From contig JADNRV010000155.1 of assembly GCA_015499995.1 (NCBI GenBank), forward strand, positions 58,919-122,918: 64,000 nt of DNA. The letters are read 5' to 3'. The notes beneath the pieces are model-generated. The model was not told the DNA's origin. It did no database searches and worked only from the letters and a program-made list of their open reading frames with translations. This DNA comes from Flammula alnicola (taxonomy: Eukaryota; Basidiomycota; Agaricomycetes; Agaricales; Strophariaceae). The position numbers were made by a program, and so were the translations under genes. Within the stretch, counting starts at the first letter, position 1. Each line of letters opens with the position of its first letter. Positions 32,936 to 50,004 of this stretch are shown piece after piece.

Positions 32936-33255
32936 TAGGCAATGGCACGGGTTCGGGTAACCCGCACGGGTTAACGGGTAGGGTATGGCACGGCTAGGGT
33001 ACGGGTTAATTTTTTCCTACCCGTGAGCTTTCGATCAAGCCCTGGAACATCCAAAACGGATGACTTTTGGGTCACGTACGGTCAAAATGATTAAATACAA
33101 TCATTTTGAGTGTATCTCCCTCAAAACTTGTCCAATTTCGACGTTTTAGGGCTTGTTTTGACGGGTAAACCCGTGGGGTTACGGGTAGGGTTGTTCTGCG
33201 GGTAGGGTACGGGTTGCTGGGGCGATACCCGCGGGTTTACCCGTGCCATTGCCTA
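32936..33255. mobile_element. hAT-like MITE with perfect 8-bp TSD (320 bp)
   Basis: The TIR starts TAGGCAATGGCACGGGT at the left and has its complement at the right, with a one-base change (ACGGGTAAAC versus ACGGGTTCGG further in). The octamer GTTACTAG flanks both ends (32928-32935 and 33256-33263). The interior repeats CGGGTAGGGTACGGGTT and its complement near both ends. The TAGG start and the 8-bp duplication fit hAT elements. Confidence 0.85.
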
Positions 33256-33581
33256 GTTACTAGTGTACCTCCGTTCCGCTGAGCGCACAGGCTGCATGCA
33301 TCGCACTGTCGACGTGTCTCTGTGCGCATATTGTGGTGTGATGAGAAGAGAAAGGGCAGGTGGTTCTGCCTGAGACCAAGCGTTGTTAAGGAGGCATGGT
33401 ACGGGATGCCGCCCCGAGCCCCGTAAAATGGTTAAGCCTTTAGGGTATAAGTAATGAAGACACGCAGGAAAGGGAGGGTGATGTGGGTCATTGAGTAAGG
33501 AGTGGCAGGGAGCTCCAGCCTCCCGTCACGCGAGCACGAAGAAGGTTAGCGCCCCGAAATGTCGCATGTGATCAATGAATA

Positions 33582-34136
33582 GGGAGGTTCAAAGTTGGCC
33601 GCCGCTCGCCGTCGCTTTTCGCTTTTCACTTTTGATGGGTTACATAACATTTAAATTTCAACCTCCGCTCGCCAACAGTCGCGTACGTGACAATGCCATT
33701 CTGATTTTTGATTGACTTTCATCTCAACCACTTGTAAGTATTATTTATCATTAATAACATAAATGATGTAATACCCAGAAGTTTTCTGAGCAAACCTCAT
33801 ACAAACCCTAGTGTAGGGCTTATTGATGTTTCCAAAGATTTCTTTGAGATTTCCACCATAGATAACTGCGGTATAATTGTTAACCTAATATTTTTTTTGC
33901 TTTCAAAATAGAGAAATTGGATCTAAGAAATATTTAAGGCAGATTTATTACATATGTATTTGAAACTATTATTGCCGTACTAAGTATTGGATATCGATGC
34001 CGACTTCCCTTGCGAACAGTGAAAGAGGCCGTCACATCAAAGTCACAGAGCGGAAGTTGAAATGTGAATGTTATGTAACCCATCAAAAGCGAAAAGCGAA
34101 ATGCGACGGCGAGCGGCGGCCAACTTTGAACCTCCC
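33582..34136. mobile_element. TA-flanked TIR element (555 bp)
   Basis: Inverted ends of roughly 90-100 bp, starting GGGAGGTTCAAAGTTGGCC, are flanked by TA at 33580-33581 and 34137-34138. They contain a shared GCGAAAAGCGA-type stretch. TA flanks suggest a Tc1/mariner or pogo-type MITE. No coding capacity seen. Confidence 0.7.
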
Positions 34137-34138
34137 TA

Positions 34139-35596
34139 ATGGGTGTCCTTTTCGAGCTGCATTAGGGATACCGCCGGTGGACATATGCAGGGTGGACGCT
34201 CCTCGACTTATGGACCAGTACTTTTCTGTAACATTGCCCGAAGGTGGATTGACGTCGACGGTCGCCATGGCCGACGGTCAGGGTGTGGTTCGGAACTCGG
34301 AGCGAAGGACGTCGTGCAACAAGCAGAGAAACTGGCTCATGTTTACTGGTTGAGCTGGAGACTGGAGCCATGGAGGCTGTAGTTGTGCCGAGAAATGTTT
34401 GCAAAAGACCGCAATGAAAGATGAATTTTGCAGGATGTTTGGACGTAAAGAATGGATCCGGACATGTAATTTTTTCGTCATTTATAGTTCCGATGAAATG
34501 AAAGCTAGAAAGTTATGAAATGGTGCATTCAGTGTCACGAGAGATATGTAAAGGTGAGAGAAAGAAGACACCTGTAAAGAGCATTGATATAGGGCAAGGC
34601 AGAAATTACATGTCGCTGGAGGGTTGGGCGGCTCTTTCATAAAAAGCTCAACGCTCTCAAAGCGTTTGCTTACGCAACGTAACGCAAGGTTACGCTCTTT
34701 GTACCTGAGGCTACCAAATGCGGACAGAAAAGACTCCGGGGTTTCGTAGGGAAAACGCCACGTGACATTATTAGATTTGATGACCCTTTTTTTTATAGTG
34801 CCCCATTTCTTCAGATGTGTAACAATATTTTATATTTCAAGTTGGGGCGTCGCCGCGTCGAGGCTCGTCAGGAGAAACGAAGATCGATGGCGACTGGAGT
34901 CTGCTTAGTGCCAGAGTAGCCCAATGCGCTGTAAGGGATTAGAAAGAGCCAGGTAATGATAATACGCTATTATTAATTTGATGCAATTTGTGAGCTGGTG
35001 GTAGAGGCACCTGTCGGGGATAGACACGCGGAGAGGACGATAAGGGATCACCATGAATTCAGCCTTGAGGCGCAGTTGGTGAGGACTGTGGATCAGAATT
35101 GCAAGAAGAGGTGCGAGAATCGGTCATAAGTGGGCGGTGCTTACGGAGATGTCGAAGGAGGTTGGGCAAGGGCGCCCGGCAACATTGGTGGCGGATGCGG
35201 TAGCAGTTGAAATGCATATGTATGGTGAGGACGGAAGCGGGTGAAGCAGGAAGGAGAGCACAGGATGGGGGTGGGTGAATGTAGAGGCAAGGCGAGGCGG
35301 GAGTTTGTTGAAGAGCGGGGAGAGAAAAGCACATGGGAATTTGCCGGATATAAAAGCAGAGTTTACGGGATTTGTCAAGGAAGCACACGACAGACGGGTG
35401 TACGTAAAGACGAAAAAATCATAAAAAAGGGAGAACGTCGGACGGCAGTGTGAAGGGTGATGTGACTGTGTGACTGGATGATGCCGGCGATTCATCCGAT
35501 GAAACGACGATCTGGGATGGATCTGAGATGAGCCGGAAAGGGAAAGTAGTTTTGAATATAATCAGCCATCCACTCTACTGTCCTCCATCTCCAACC
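34139..35596. other. No gene seen
   Basis: Intergenic region up to the FYVE gene. Short frames exist on both strands but show no conserved motif or codon pattern. The last 150 bp before 35597 should contain the FYVE gene promoter. Confidence 0.5.
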
Positions 35597-36782
35597 ATGT
35601 CTCCTTCCCGTCCAGGTCCGTTTCTCTCCCTTCTCTCTGCCAGTTCTCCTGCTCACCTCTCTTTTACAGCATCCCCGTCCTCCATCCCCTCGCTCTCCAG
35701 CAGCTCTCCCTCCTCATCCTCCTCCAGTCTCCTCGATGTCCCCCTTCACATCGTTGATCGTCCGAATGAGCACTTGGCTGTCCTCCTTCCCAGACAACTC
35801 TGGAAGGTTCGTCGCGTACATCAACTCCATCTAATCATTTCTAACTCTTATTTCTAGCCCGATTCTTCTTCCATGACCTGCGACAATTTCTACTGCCGTG
35901 TCCCCTTCTCCCTCTTTGAACGCAAACACGTACGTGTCTTCTCTGACGCACACCCTCTAGCCCACTCATACTTCATTTCAGCATTGTCGTAAATGTGGCG
36001 GCGTGTTCTGCGGCGCATGTACTTCGCGTACAACCCCCCTTCTCGATACTTCCAACCTGTCGTTCCTCCAACCCCCTCGTAACGTGCCCATTTCCGCGTT
36101 CGAGTCCTCCATCTCCCCCATAATCGATTCTCGTATTTGTGATGACTGCTGGGACCAGATCCATGGTTGTCCTACAACCCCTCGTACTCCAGACGTAACC
36201 CGTCCTTCCTTCAAACGCGTCTTATCCCATCCCATCTCCGTCTTCAAATTCCCGCTGTCCCCCTCATCCCCAGCCCCTCAGTCCCCCTCCTCTCTCTCCA
36301 CTGGTTCTGCCGCTTCCCCCGCTTCCGACGGCCTCATTGCTCCATCCTTTACCCGTAGAACCCAGTCCTTGTGCAATTCCCCCAGCAGCTCAAGTCTCAA
36401 CACCCAGTCGTCATCCAATAGCATTCCCGCTCGTTCTACCAGGCGCCTCGTTGTCCGATCTTCTCATTTGCCTTTGCCTCAAGACCTTGAGCGCTCATAC
36501 GGCGAACTCGATGCCTATCCCCTCCGCCGCTCCAGCGTTTTGTGCAAGGCTACAGGTGGCGGTCGTTGGGAGCCAAAACAGAGCCCTGTATTAGACGGTT
36601 ACCGTCAACCCATCCCCGGGGGCAAGGCTCCATACGAGATCGAGATGGAGCGCGAAGAGATGCTCGAGCGGCAACGGAAGCAAAATCCCGTCGTTAAAGA
36701 CGGCGCCTTCCAATATCGTTTCCCACGCGAGCCCGAACCGATCATTCTCTCCCGCAGCCCCTTCAACCTCTCTACATTCTAA
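35597..36782 (+). CDS. FYVE zinc-finger protein, 360 aa
   Basis: Three exons, 35597-35806, 35858-35929 and 35982-36782, with GT-AG introns of 51 and 52 nt; the spliced length is a multiple of three. The N terminus is Ser/Pro-rich. The FYVE domain starts at about residue 69 (Trp-Lys-Pro-Asp), has a Cys pair, the basic Arg-Lys-His-His-Cys-Arg signature that binds phosphatidylinositol 3-phosphate, Cys-Gly-Gly-Val-Phe-Cys-x-x-Cys, and a final Cys-x-x-Cys near residue 140. The C-terminal 100 residues look conserved with Pro, Tyr and Arg motifs but match no domain I know. Such proteins usually sit on endosomes or vacuoles. The start was chosen for its good context; an in-frame ATG at 35528 is less likely. 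Confidence 0.85.
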
Positions 36783-39700
36783 TGCAACATCTCTCTCCCG
36801 CCAAAAGTACTCCCCTTTACCTGCCGTATTCTCTGTGCATCCCCTTGAACTCTCCTTGAACGCCTTTTGCCATTTCCACCTCTTCCGCTTATCGTCTCCT
36901 TGTTGTCATTGCATATCGTTATTACTGTATATTGCTTGCGTTTCTGCCCGATTCTGCACACCCACTGTAACCATATCCATGCATCGCCATTTTTCTTCTT
37001 GGCTGGCCTCGCGCATTATTGTGCTCTATTCCTTCTTGGCTTTATCGCTTATACCAACCTATCCCGTGCGTTACCCATGCCCTCCTCCAGCGCCTCTATC
37101 TTCCCATAATGGGATTCCAGCTTGTTGTCTATTTTAGCTGCCCTTTGCGGGCGTTGTTCTCGTATCTGTTTCTCTCTCCTCGGGTGTAGGTCGAGCGATT
37201 GTTGTTGATAGGTCTGCCATACTACTATAATTATTATCACGTACTCTACATACATTCGGTTTTATCTTGGTCCTCTGAATAGAGATGTTTGAGGTTTCTT
37301 GCCACTTCAGCCAGTATCGAGCCGAAATTTCAATCTTTAGAATGATTCAATGAACTCTGCATTCTCAAGAATATGTGGCTGTGCATATAGGACTGGCGCG
37401 TCCGAAAAAAATCGACGCGACTTTGCGGTAACTGACATTCACCGATATGCTTGTCTTCTCCTGCCCCAACCTCCTTTAAGGGAGGTCAGATTACACACTT
37501 ACTGCGGCCTCACAAGCAGCTGTCGATGCTCCTACAGTGCCTCCGTCCATCTGGATATTCCTGTCGTGCCAGTTGACTTCGATGTGTGAGCCTTTGCACA
37601 AAGGTGGAATTTGGACGCTGCTAGAGAATGAGGAGCGCATATGTTCCGAGAGATTTGCGACGAGGACGTCTCTGGGATTCACAAAATCTATTCCAAGTTG
37701 GTGGTCTTATTTTTATGTTGCAACGCTGGCAGTCCTCCTGACATGCCTCGCTGCTTTGTCTTTCACAGAGACTCCTGAGGTTCATTATGGCCGTCCATAT
37801 AGGGTGAATGTGTATGCTCGGCTGAAGAAGAAGAAAAATTACATCGCATAGTTCGACCCTGTTATCCTCTCGCTCTGGATTGCATGCTAATGCTTGATTG
37901 GCTGCCCCAACATCAGCCAACACCATTGGTCGAACATGTATGGACTTCAAGACCGTTTCCCAAGAGGCCGCCGCCCCAGCCATGATGGTTCGCACGCTTC
38001 CCATTCCTCATGATCCTCACAAGTTCCCTGGAAGGCTGGAACCCAATCGGTTTATTTCCAGTTTGCCTTCTCATGTGCAAAATCTTTCTTTGAATCAAGT
38101 TTCCTCTCCCGCCGCTACGTATGTCGCTTCCGAGTTCTGCTAGCAAGGTGCCACTTCTTGGGCGGCTCCGATGTGTCGCAAGTAGGCCGGCAACAGTCCG
38201 TGTCCCTCGCTGTGATCCTTGGCTGCTTTGCCAACCTCGTTCCGTCATAGAGTCTTGATCTCATCTTTCTCACTCCTCTTTGCTTATAAACCTCGGATGC
38301 TTTCTTTGGGTTTCTTTGACCTTGAAGCCACTGAAGGCAAAGTGCTTGCCCTCATGGAGTTTAAGCTTTGCCTTGCTTTCCTCGACGTCCATTCACTTGG
38401 GTCATGAGGGCGATGTTCAGAACAACTCTTCCCACCAGATTCATGATCCTTGGCAATTAACTCGAGAATGTCCGAGGACGACAAGGAATACCTCAAGCCT
38501 AATGAATTGACAACAAGCGGCTTGGCTGAAGTGACTGAAGGGTGTATGTGGTGCGAGAAGCTCCTGTCCGCGCCTACAGTGATAGCTTTCCACGCTGTCT
38601 TGGGGATGCTGCCAATATTCGACAGCGTGCCTCATCCAGTGGGATTTCTTGAAAAACGACATCCTAATATTCCACTCCATCTGTCATCAATACGGGCGTA
38701 TGCAGTTAGGCGTATGTTGGGGACGAGTTGCATGATACATCGCCCATGTAACTGCATGCGTATGCATATGTCCCGAAGAGATAGAGATTTACGTTACTTG
38801 GATGAACATCGCATGGGAACGTTGAACAGGTGTTTCGCCCTAATAGAACCTGGCTCTCATGCTCCCTCATCCACGTAAAGGCGAGTTTCACGAGCCAGCA
38901 AGCCTCGAGGTTCAACGCAGCATTTGTACGGCTCGGCCCCAATTCCCACAAGTGCGACCAGGAGCCCCACTTGGCTAGTGAGTGCTATTTTAGATATGCA
39001 GGTGGCTTTGTTTACTGAACCTTCGAGTATCAGACTCGCGTGCTGCTTCGGCCCCGAGCGCTACACGGCAATGGAATTATTTTCGGAGATCTGCCGACCC
39101 TCACGGCGCGTTGATGCAGTGACGGTTGCTCGACGCACCACATGTGCTCGTGCGATGTTCCTTTCGAAATTCGAATGTTCAAATAACTCGCTTCAGCCCC
39201 GGAGCCCAATCATTGACGGTCAAACTCTTGTGGGAGTATTCTGACATCACGAACTTATCTGGGGAAAGTGAGCGCAGAAGCGCAGAAATTTCGGTACTGT
39301 TTTGGGTGGGCTAATTTCTAAGCAAGGTGTCTCTAACGAGATGGTCAGGCGAGCAGCTCTTATTACAGTTTCTTGCCGGCTTGGCAGAATCCATTCGAAA
39401 ATATCCAACGTATCAGATACCGTGCGTATGATTAGATGAGATAGGTAATAACACACAGTCGCATGACGAAGACGGACCCGGACATGTGGAAGGTTTCTTA
39501 ACGCCGTCGGACCAAGCTCTCGGACTCTGTAACTTGTGTAAATCCGTTGCTTCGAACATTAATCTGTATGCGATTTGCGCATTGTGGAATCTGGATTGTC
39601 ACCGAACCAACTTGAAGGTCCTTGTTGGATTTACGTAGAAGATCGCTTGTGTGGCTCGAGTTATCTCTTCATCGATAATCATATCACATCCACTCGAAGG

Positions 39701-40643
39701 TTGCATCTGGCCCTGGTCAATATAACTCGTACATGTCGTTAAATAACGATATGATCTTAATCGATGTGATTTAGCATCATAGCATGATGGAACCCCTATG
39801 AGTGCCATCTTCGTGACTAGCAATGAGGCAGTCGACGCAATGACACCAAGGTACGACACTAAATTTACCCCGCCAGCAGAGCACAATAGTTGAAATAGAC
39901 ACTTCTTTCTAGCTATGTTGACCTGCAGACTTCAAGTCCCGGGAGAAATGCGGGGAAAGAGGGGAAATTAGCTTCAATTACTTACAAAGCGGGGGTCTTG
40001 TTCGACCTCAGGATGCTTTCCATTTGTAACTTCGGGCTGGAGAATTGAATCACAGTACTGGAGGTACCGGAACAGCAGCCGCAACCCATGGTTCTGTGAT
40101 GAGCCTAACAGACTCTCTCTTCCCAGGTTTATTACAACTATATGGACGGATAAAATTCGCTCACTTTTTGACGCATTCCGGTAGCTCAGAAAAGAATGTT
40201 TAATGGCGAACGAGACTTGGTCAAACGGTGCCTATTATTTGAACGGTGTCTGCGCTTTCCTCAATATCTGTCATCCCTTAAGTTTGCGGTAATTTGAATG
40301 CACCAAAAATATGCCTGAATTGAAGAAGCTTACTTAGACCACTCGATTACAAGGGATGGAAGCAGCTCGATGAAATTGATCGTGCAGTAGGGTGTTAGAA
40401 GGGTGTTGAGCACAGTACTTGGGTGCAGTTGAGGTTCGTAGATAGCGTGGGATTTATCATAGAAGCAGAAATAAGTGGCACATACAGTTAACAGTTGCAC
40501 TGGAAGCGATTTACTTTTAGGCGTTTTTGAACAATCAATTTTGAGCGCTGGAGCACTGAAGTTAGCTGCTAGGCCAGAATTGCCGAATATTTAGAGTAGG
40601 AATAACTGACGTCGTGTAAACGCTTTAAATTCGGCGATTTCAC
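36783..40643. other. Long stretch without a defensible gene
   Basis: Short frames occur on both strands (for example minus 37621-38004, minus 38284-38680, minus 39599-39886), some with plausible codon use, but none has a recognisable domain or convincing splice chain. Decayed genes or fast-evolving small genes are possible. The first few hundred bases should hold the FYVE 3' UTR. Confidence 0.4.
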
Positions 40644-40709
40644 CTATAGTAGGCGTTTCCTCGTTGGGCGATCGCCTCGGAAAAACGACGGATGCAACGG
40701 AGGGTGAAT

Positions 40710-41054
40710 AGTTTTTATATTTTTTCGTGCAAGAAATTCTAGAAGAGGTATGTCATTTGGAGTGATTGAAGAACGCCAATCGTCCCGACTCACGTATTTC
40801 GCTTGAGGATCCAAGTCAGCCGAAGGGTGTTTGGACGCTGAGGTCCACCCAGAAGCGGCGGTTACGATGTTATCGTCGTCGTTATATGTGAACATGGTAA
40901 ACGTATGACTTGCTGTGATTTGAATTTGGTCAAGTCTCTTGACGCGTCCGCGGCACGAGACTGTCACCGAGCAGTTCGAGATGTTCAGAATAGTCGGACC
41001 CGTGCTCATCCATTTCGAAAGAACAGAAAGATTAAGTCGGACTAATTGTACCAT
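40710..41054 (-). CDS. Possible small hypothetical gene
   Basis: Frame from ATG 41054, with a plausible intron (donor GTGAGT after Lys-Tyr near 40795, acceptor CTTCTAG near 40743), ending in a short second exon at TAA about 40710. It would encode about 95 residues. It starts only about 85 bp after the proteasome stop, so it may instead be chance coding in the downstream region. No family recognised. Confidence 0.2.
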
Positions 41055-41138
41055 TTCATTCGGTTGAGCCGTCTTGTACCGTGCCAGAATTTCTGAGATT
41101 TTTTGAAATTAGTATAATACACCAAGGGAACAAGAAAT

Positions 41139-42177
41139 CTAAGTAGTGTCCATCTCATCTCCACCAATCAGTGTCAACTGCTCGTCAACAACAAACTTGC
41201 GAATATCCTCCTTCTTCCATGCCGTTGTCCCTTTCCTGAACTTGTAGTCTCGCTCCTTCTGAACACGCTGGTTCGGCGTCTCGACGTTCCTGAGCATTTC
41301 GGTGTGGCTGGCGGTGATGATGCATGCATCGATGTTGGAACCAGAGCCAAGATCATTGAAGATACCAGCGGCGACAGCAGCTTTGACGAGCTTCAATGCA
41401 TCGTCGCGCTGTAGACGGATGATCTTTAACACTCCTCCACTGAGAACGAGACGAAAGAACTGACCTCCATATTGGGCTTCCAGCCAGTTTCAAATACAGC
41501 CATGGCAGCCAAGCTTCCCGATCCCATGGTGACATATGGCAGCTTGTCTGTCGAACCGTGAGGGTGGATAGTGAACAAGTGGGGGCCGGTTGCGTCAACC
41601 CCGCCAAGGACGAGAGCAGCACCAATATTTCCTTGGTACCTATGTCAATGGTATCAGGCCGACTATCCAGACAGGGAAAGAAAACAACGATAAACCTGAA
41701 GAGCATTTGCTTTAACATCGTCATTGCAGTAACGACGCGCGGCTTCCTTCCAGTCTGCAAAGCATGTAGCTCCATGTTTGAAGAAATAAGGGCGGTTGTA
41801 AACTCGGTGTCTGCAGCCGTTCCTGCCCCACAGCATCTGATCGACTCGGTAATGTAATGGATCTTTGAATAAAGGTTAGGAGGGACCGAGGACGTCATTG
41901 TGAAGGAAGATTCACACCTTCTCGCAGTTCTTATCCGCTACAATAGGTCCCTCCGTCGCGCGAGTGTCCGCACCCAACACAATCCCATCCTTAAACAGGC
42001 AGCCCACGATGGTCGTTCCCGTACTAGTAGCTTTCGGGAGGGGGAGACCCTTGTTCGTCAAAAAGTTGTTCCTAAGAAATGGGTCAGTGTGCGAAGCATT
42101 CCTGCACCGCATAGAACATACCTCAGCTCATTCGTGAAGTCAAATCCGGAGGAATTGGATAGAGGTGAAGTGGCCAT
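41139..42177 (-). CDS. PUP1: 20S proteasome subunit beta type-7 (beta2)
   Basis: Five exons: 42177-42122, 42071-41918, 41862-41696, 41639-41465 and 41408-41139, with short GT-AG introns (about 50-56 nt). They join to 273 codons with no frame problem. Residues 1-37 are the propeptide; Gly37-Thr38 is the autocatalytic cleavage site, and Thr38 becomes the N-terminal nucleophile of the trypsin-like site. The mature part starts Thr-Thr-Ile-Val-Gly and keeps Asp and Lys (Gly-Ala-Asp-Thr-Arg-Ala-Thr-Glu; Lys near residue 70) and the Gly-Ser-Gly-Ser loop (Val-Thr-Met-Gly-Ser-Gly). Length is usual for the family. It acts in the core 20S particle in cytosol and nucleus. It shares an upstream region with PRP16. 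Confidence 0.95.
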
Positions 42178-42324
42178 GCGTGCAATGATTTGGTCTTGAG
42201 CAGATTATGAGGTGGTTAAGAATTGGCCGCGTACGCGTCTACACCTAATTTGTAACAGGAAGCATGTGATCCGGATGTTGGTGATTTTGTCCAAGTTGGA
42301 CCTTGACTCGGAACCACGATATTC
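42178..42324. promoter_or_regulatory. Divergent promoter region, proteasome beta2 / PRP16
   Basis: Only 147 bp separate the two start codons, so both promoters must lie here or inside the 5' ends. The segment contains ATTTGTAAC and GTACGCGT but no clear TATA box that I can assign. Confidence 0.6.
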
Positions 42325-47277
<4,953 letters not shown>

Positions 47278-47903
47278 CGCAAACCCGCGGAGGAGAGTGG
47301 CATTTGAAATATTTCGAATATCCGTCCCCTGATACCCAACTACGATGACACTATTTGTACTACGCTCATTTTCCATGTATTTAAACTCGGCATGATCGAA
47401 ATATTTTCGCTACTTGGATGGACCGAACTTGTAGCGGGGTCGGTTGAAAAGTCGGTACAATACGAATACAGTCGATCGTAAGCTGCTGCGCCTTTGCTGC
47501 TCACGCGGATTTGGAAATAGTTGTTAGTGGTTTCAATGACAACGGATTATCTGATAATTTCAGAACCAACTCTATAATGTAATAATTTCTGCAGCAAGGG
47601 ATAAGAATTTGAACGAAGGAGCATGTAGCGCCAGGGCATATTGAGGCCTCTTCATCGACACCAGTGTAGGCCAGACGCAAGCCGACGTTGCGACGGACCA
47701 CGTGAAAATTGATATCAGCAACGGACATGGATAGCTAAGCAGCCAAGGAAAGGGTTTACTTGCCCCACATCTCATCTCTCTTCTTCCTCCATCCCCAGGC
47801 CAGCTGTCTTTGCCAACGCCTTCCTGGTATGAGATAAGAGATAACTTCTCAGCAACTCGACATTGATTTCCGTGCGAACACGGAGATTCACATACGAAAC
47901 GTA
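47278..47903. other. Intergenic, PRP16 to Sel1-repeat gene
   Basis: No gene seen. It should hold the PRP16 3' UTR and the promoter of the next gene. Confidence 0.5.
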
Positions 47904-49985
47904 ATGGCTGCCCGATATCCTACATTCCCTCCCGACAGGCCCTCTCACCCCTTCATCGGCAGCAGGCGGGGGCAGCCTCCAACTGAACCACTCACAGTCG
48001 CCACTAGACAACCTCGTGCGCAAGACGTCTTCGAGGCGCGTACGGCAGAATGCACGCGAGCAAGACTTGCAGCAGCAACAGTGGCAAGCACCACGAATTG
48101 CGGTGCAGAAGCTGACGAAGAACAGGACGATGACCCCACAGACGCATATGCGTACGCGACGGATGCTTATGATGATTATTATGCGCAACCACAACAACAA
48201 CAACGACAACTTGACTCTGAACCACGACCACAATATGCGTACGCTTATCAACCCACTCAGTCACAATACAACGACAACGACGAAGGAGAATCGAGCTTTC
48301 AGTCGAATTCTAGTAACGCACTTGAACCCCCACGGAGACAGATGGCGAACCTCCGACTCGACGTTCAAGCGTCCAATGCAGGGCTAAGCTCGGACGCGCT
48401 GCACTCCCCCTCCTCCACAGCCATTTCGCGCGAGACTCGATCGCGACGGCGTCCTCCTCTGACGGCAACTCGTATTACGAGCCCGACTCGTCCAGGCACT
48501 CTGGGGGGGCACAATACCAGACCCACCCACACCAGGCACCATCGCCGCCCTCGCCTAGAGGAGGTGACCAAGATTACTACGATGAAGACGAGTATGGGCG
48601 CTACCGGTACTTTGCAGATGACACATCAAGCGTCTACTCTAACAACACGGCGACGCGTGGGCCGGCGTTGCGGGACTCGTGGAACTCGACGGCGACGCAC
48701 GCGACGACGCGCAGGCCGGATTATTACCTGCCCAACCAGGATCTGCTGGACCCAGGCACACCCGCCCCGCCCCGCGGCCTCCGTCGCAGAACACTGACCC
48801 CATCGGGCCGTCCCCGCACGCGTATACCCCCGAAGGCAGTGCGAAGGAGATCGAGCGACAGCCGTCGGTGCAGCGCGCAGGCCGTGCGCCGATTGTGAAG
48901 CCCGCGACGGCCAACTTTTCGCGGCCAGTGCGGGAGGAGGCGCAGCTGGGGCACGCGGAGACGATGGGGGTGCGGGTGACGCCGCAGCTGCCGCCGGACA
49001 TGCACGAGCAGAAGAGGAAGGTGCTGGAGAGGAACGCGCGGCGCGGCTCGCCGCTGGTGCAAGTGGAGGGGCCTGGGTCTGAACGGCCGTCAATGGAGAG
49101 CGCGCCCGGGCCGCCACCGACGAGCGCGTCTCTACAGCCGCAGTCGCAAATGAACGCGCGACGGGTGTCGCCTGCGAGTACGCTTTATTCGCAATATTCG
49201 TATTATCCGTACGAGAATGCGGTTCCTACACCGACGGCAAGTAACTTTGGGCCAGAGGAGGGATCTGTGCAGAAAGAGGAGGGATCTATGCAGCGTTCGA
49301 ATACCAACTTGGCGGCAGCAGGAGGAGGAGAGGAAAGCGGGCCTCGGACGCCTCAAGAGTATCTACAGCTTGGTATCCAGTGCCACGAAGCGAACCGACT
49401 GCAAGAGTCGGCACGGCATTTTGAACGGTCTGCGAAAGAGGGAGGAGGGTGCGGAGTGGGGATGCTAATGTATGGGTTGACGTTGCGACATGGGTGGGGA
49501 TGCGGGAAGAACGAAAAGGCGGGGTTCAAGTGGCTGATGAAGGCTGCGGAGAGTGCGGTGGGAGATTTGGAGGGTGAGGACGGAAGGAGGGGAAGGAGAG
49601 GTGGGAGTGGTGCAGGTGAGTGTACAATCGAGTTGGACGAAAACGGGGTGCTGATTATTGCAGACGGAGCTAGTGTTGGCGATCTATGAAGTGGGACAGT
49701 GCTTCTTTCACGGATGGGGTGTGCCCAAGGACCAGAAGATGGCAGTGGTAAGTAAGATTGAATTGATGGTATTATTACAAGGCTAAAATAAGTATTACAG
49801 AGCTACTATGCAGTTGCGGCTCGACTTGGAGATGGAGATGCACAGGCTGATCTTGCGTTCTGTCTTGCAAATGGCAAGGGATGCAAGAAGGACAAGAAAA
49901 AGGCGGCAATGTGGTATCGCGCAGCAGTGGTCCAGGGTCAGAGTGATGTTGGGTTGGCCTGGATATATAAAGAAAATATCAGTAG
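47904..49985 (+). CDS. Sel1-repeat protein (Dsf2/Chs4-like)
   Basis: A long low-complexity N-terminal half (Gln-rich near 48185-48215, Tyr/Asp/Pro/Ser-rich) is followed by Sel1 repeats from about 49360 to the end: helices with Leu-Gly-x-x-Cys-His, Tyr-Gly-Leu-x-Leu-Arg-His-Gly-Trp-Gly, Ala-x-x-Trp-Leu-x-x-Ala-Ala, and a final Gly-x-x-Trp-Ile-Tyr-Lys motif. Introns at about 49617-49665 and 49749-49800. Fungal proteins of this type scaffold cell-wall synthesis or signalling enzymes. Apparent base deletions near 48420, 48770 (GC run) and 49972 (A run) shift the frame; corrected, the gene ends at TAG 49983-49985, uncorrected at 50109. Choice between Chs4-like and Dsf2-like is uncertain. Confidence 0.75.
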
Positions 49986-50004
49986 CATTATGACGTACAC
50001 TTCC

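Noticed and set aside
33997..34353. A 118-codon frame on the plus strand.
   Set aside because: It runs through the right TIR of a MITE and has no conserved motif.
35124..35495. A 123-codon minus-strand frame upstream of the FYVE gene.
   Set aside because: No motif, poor start context, and a composition that mirrors the purine-rich promoter region.
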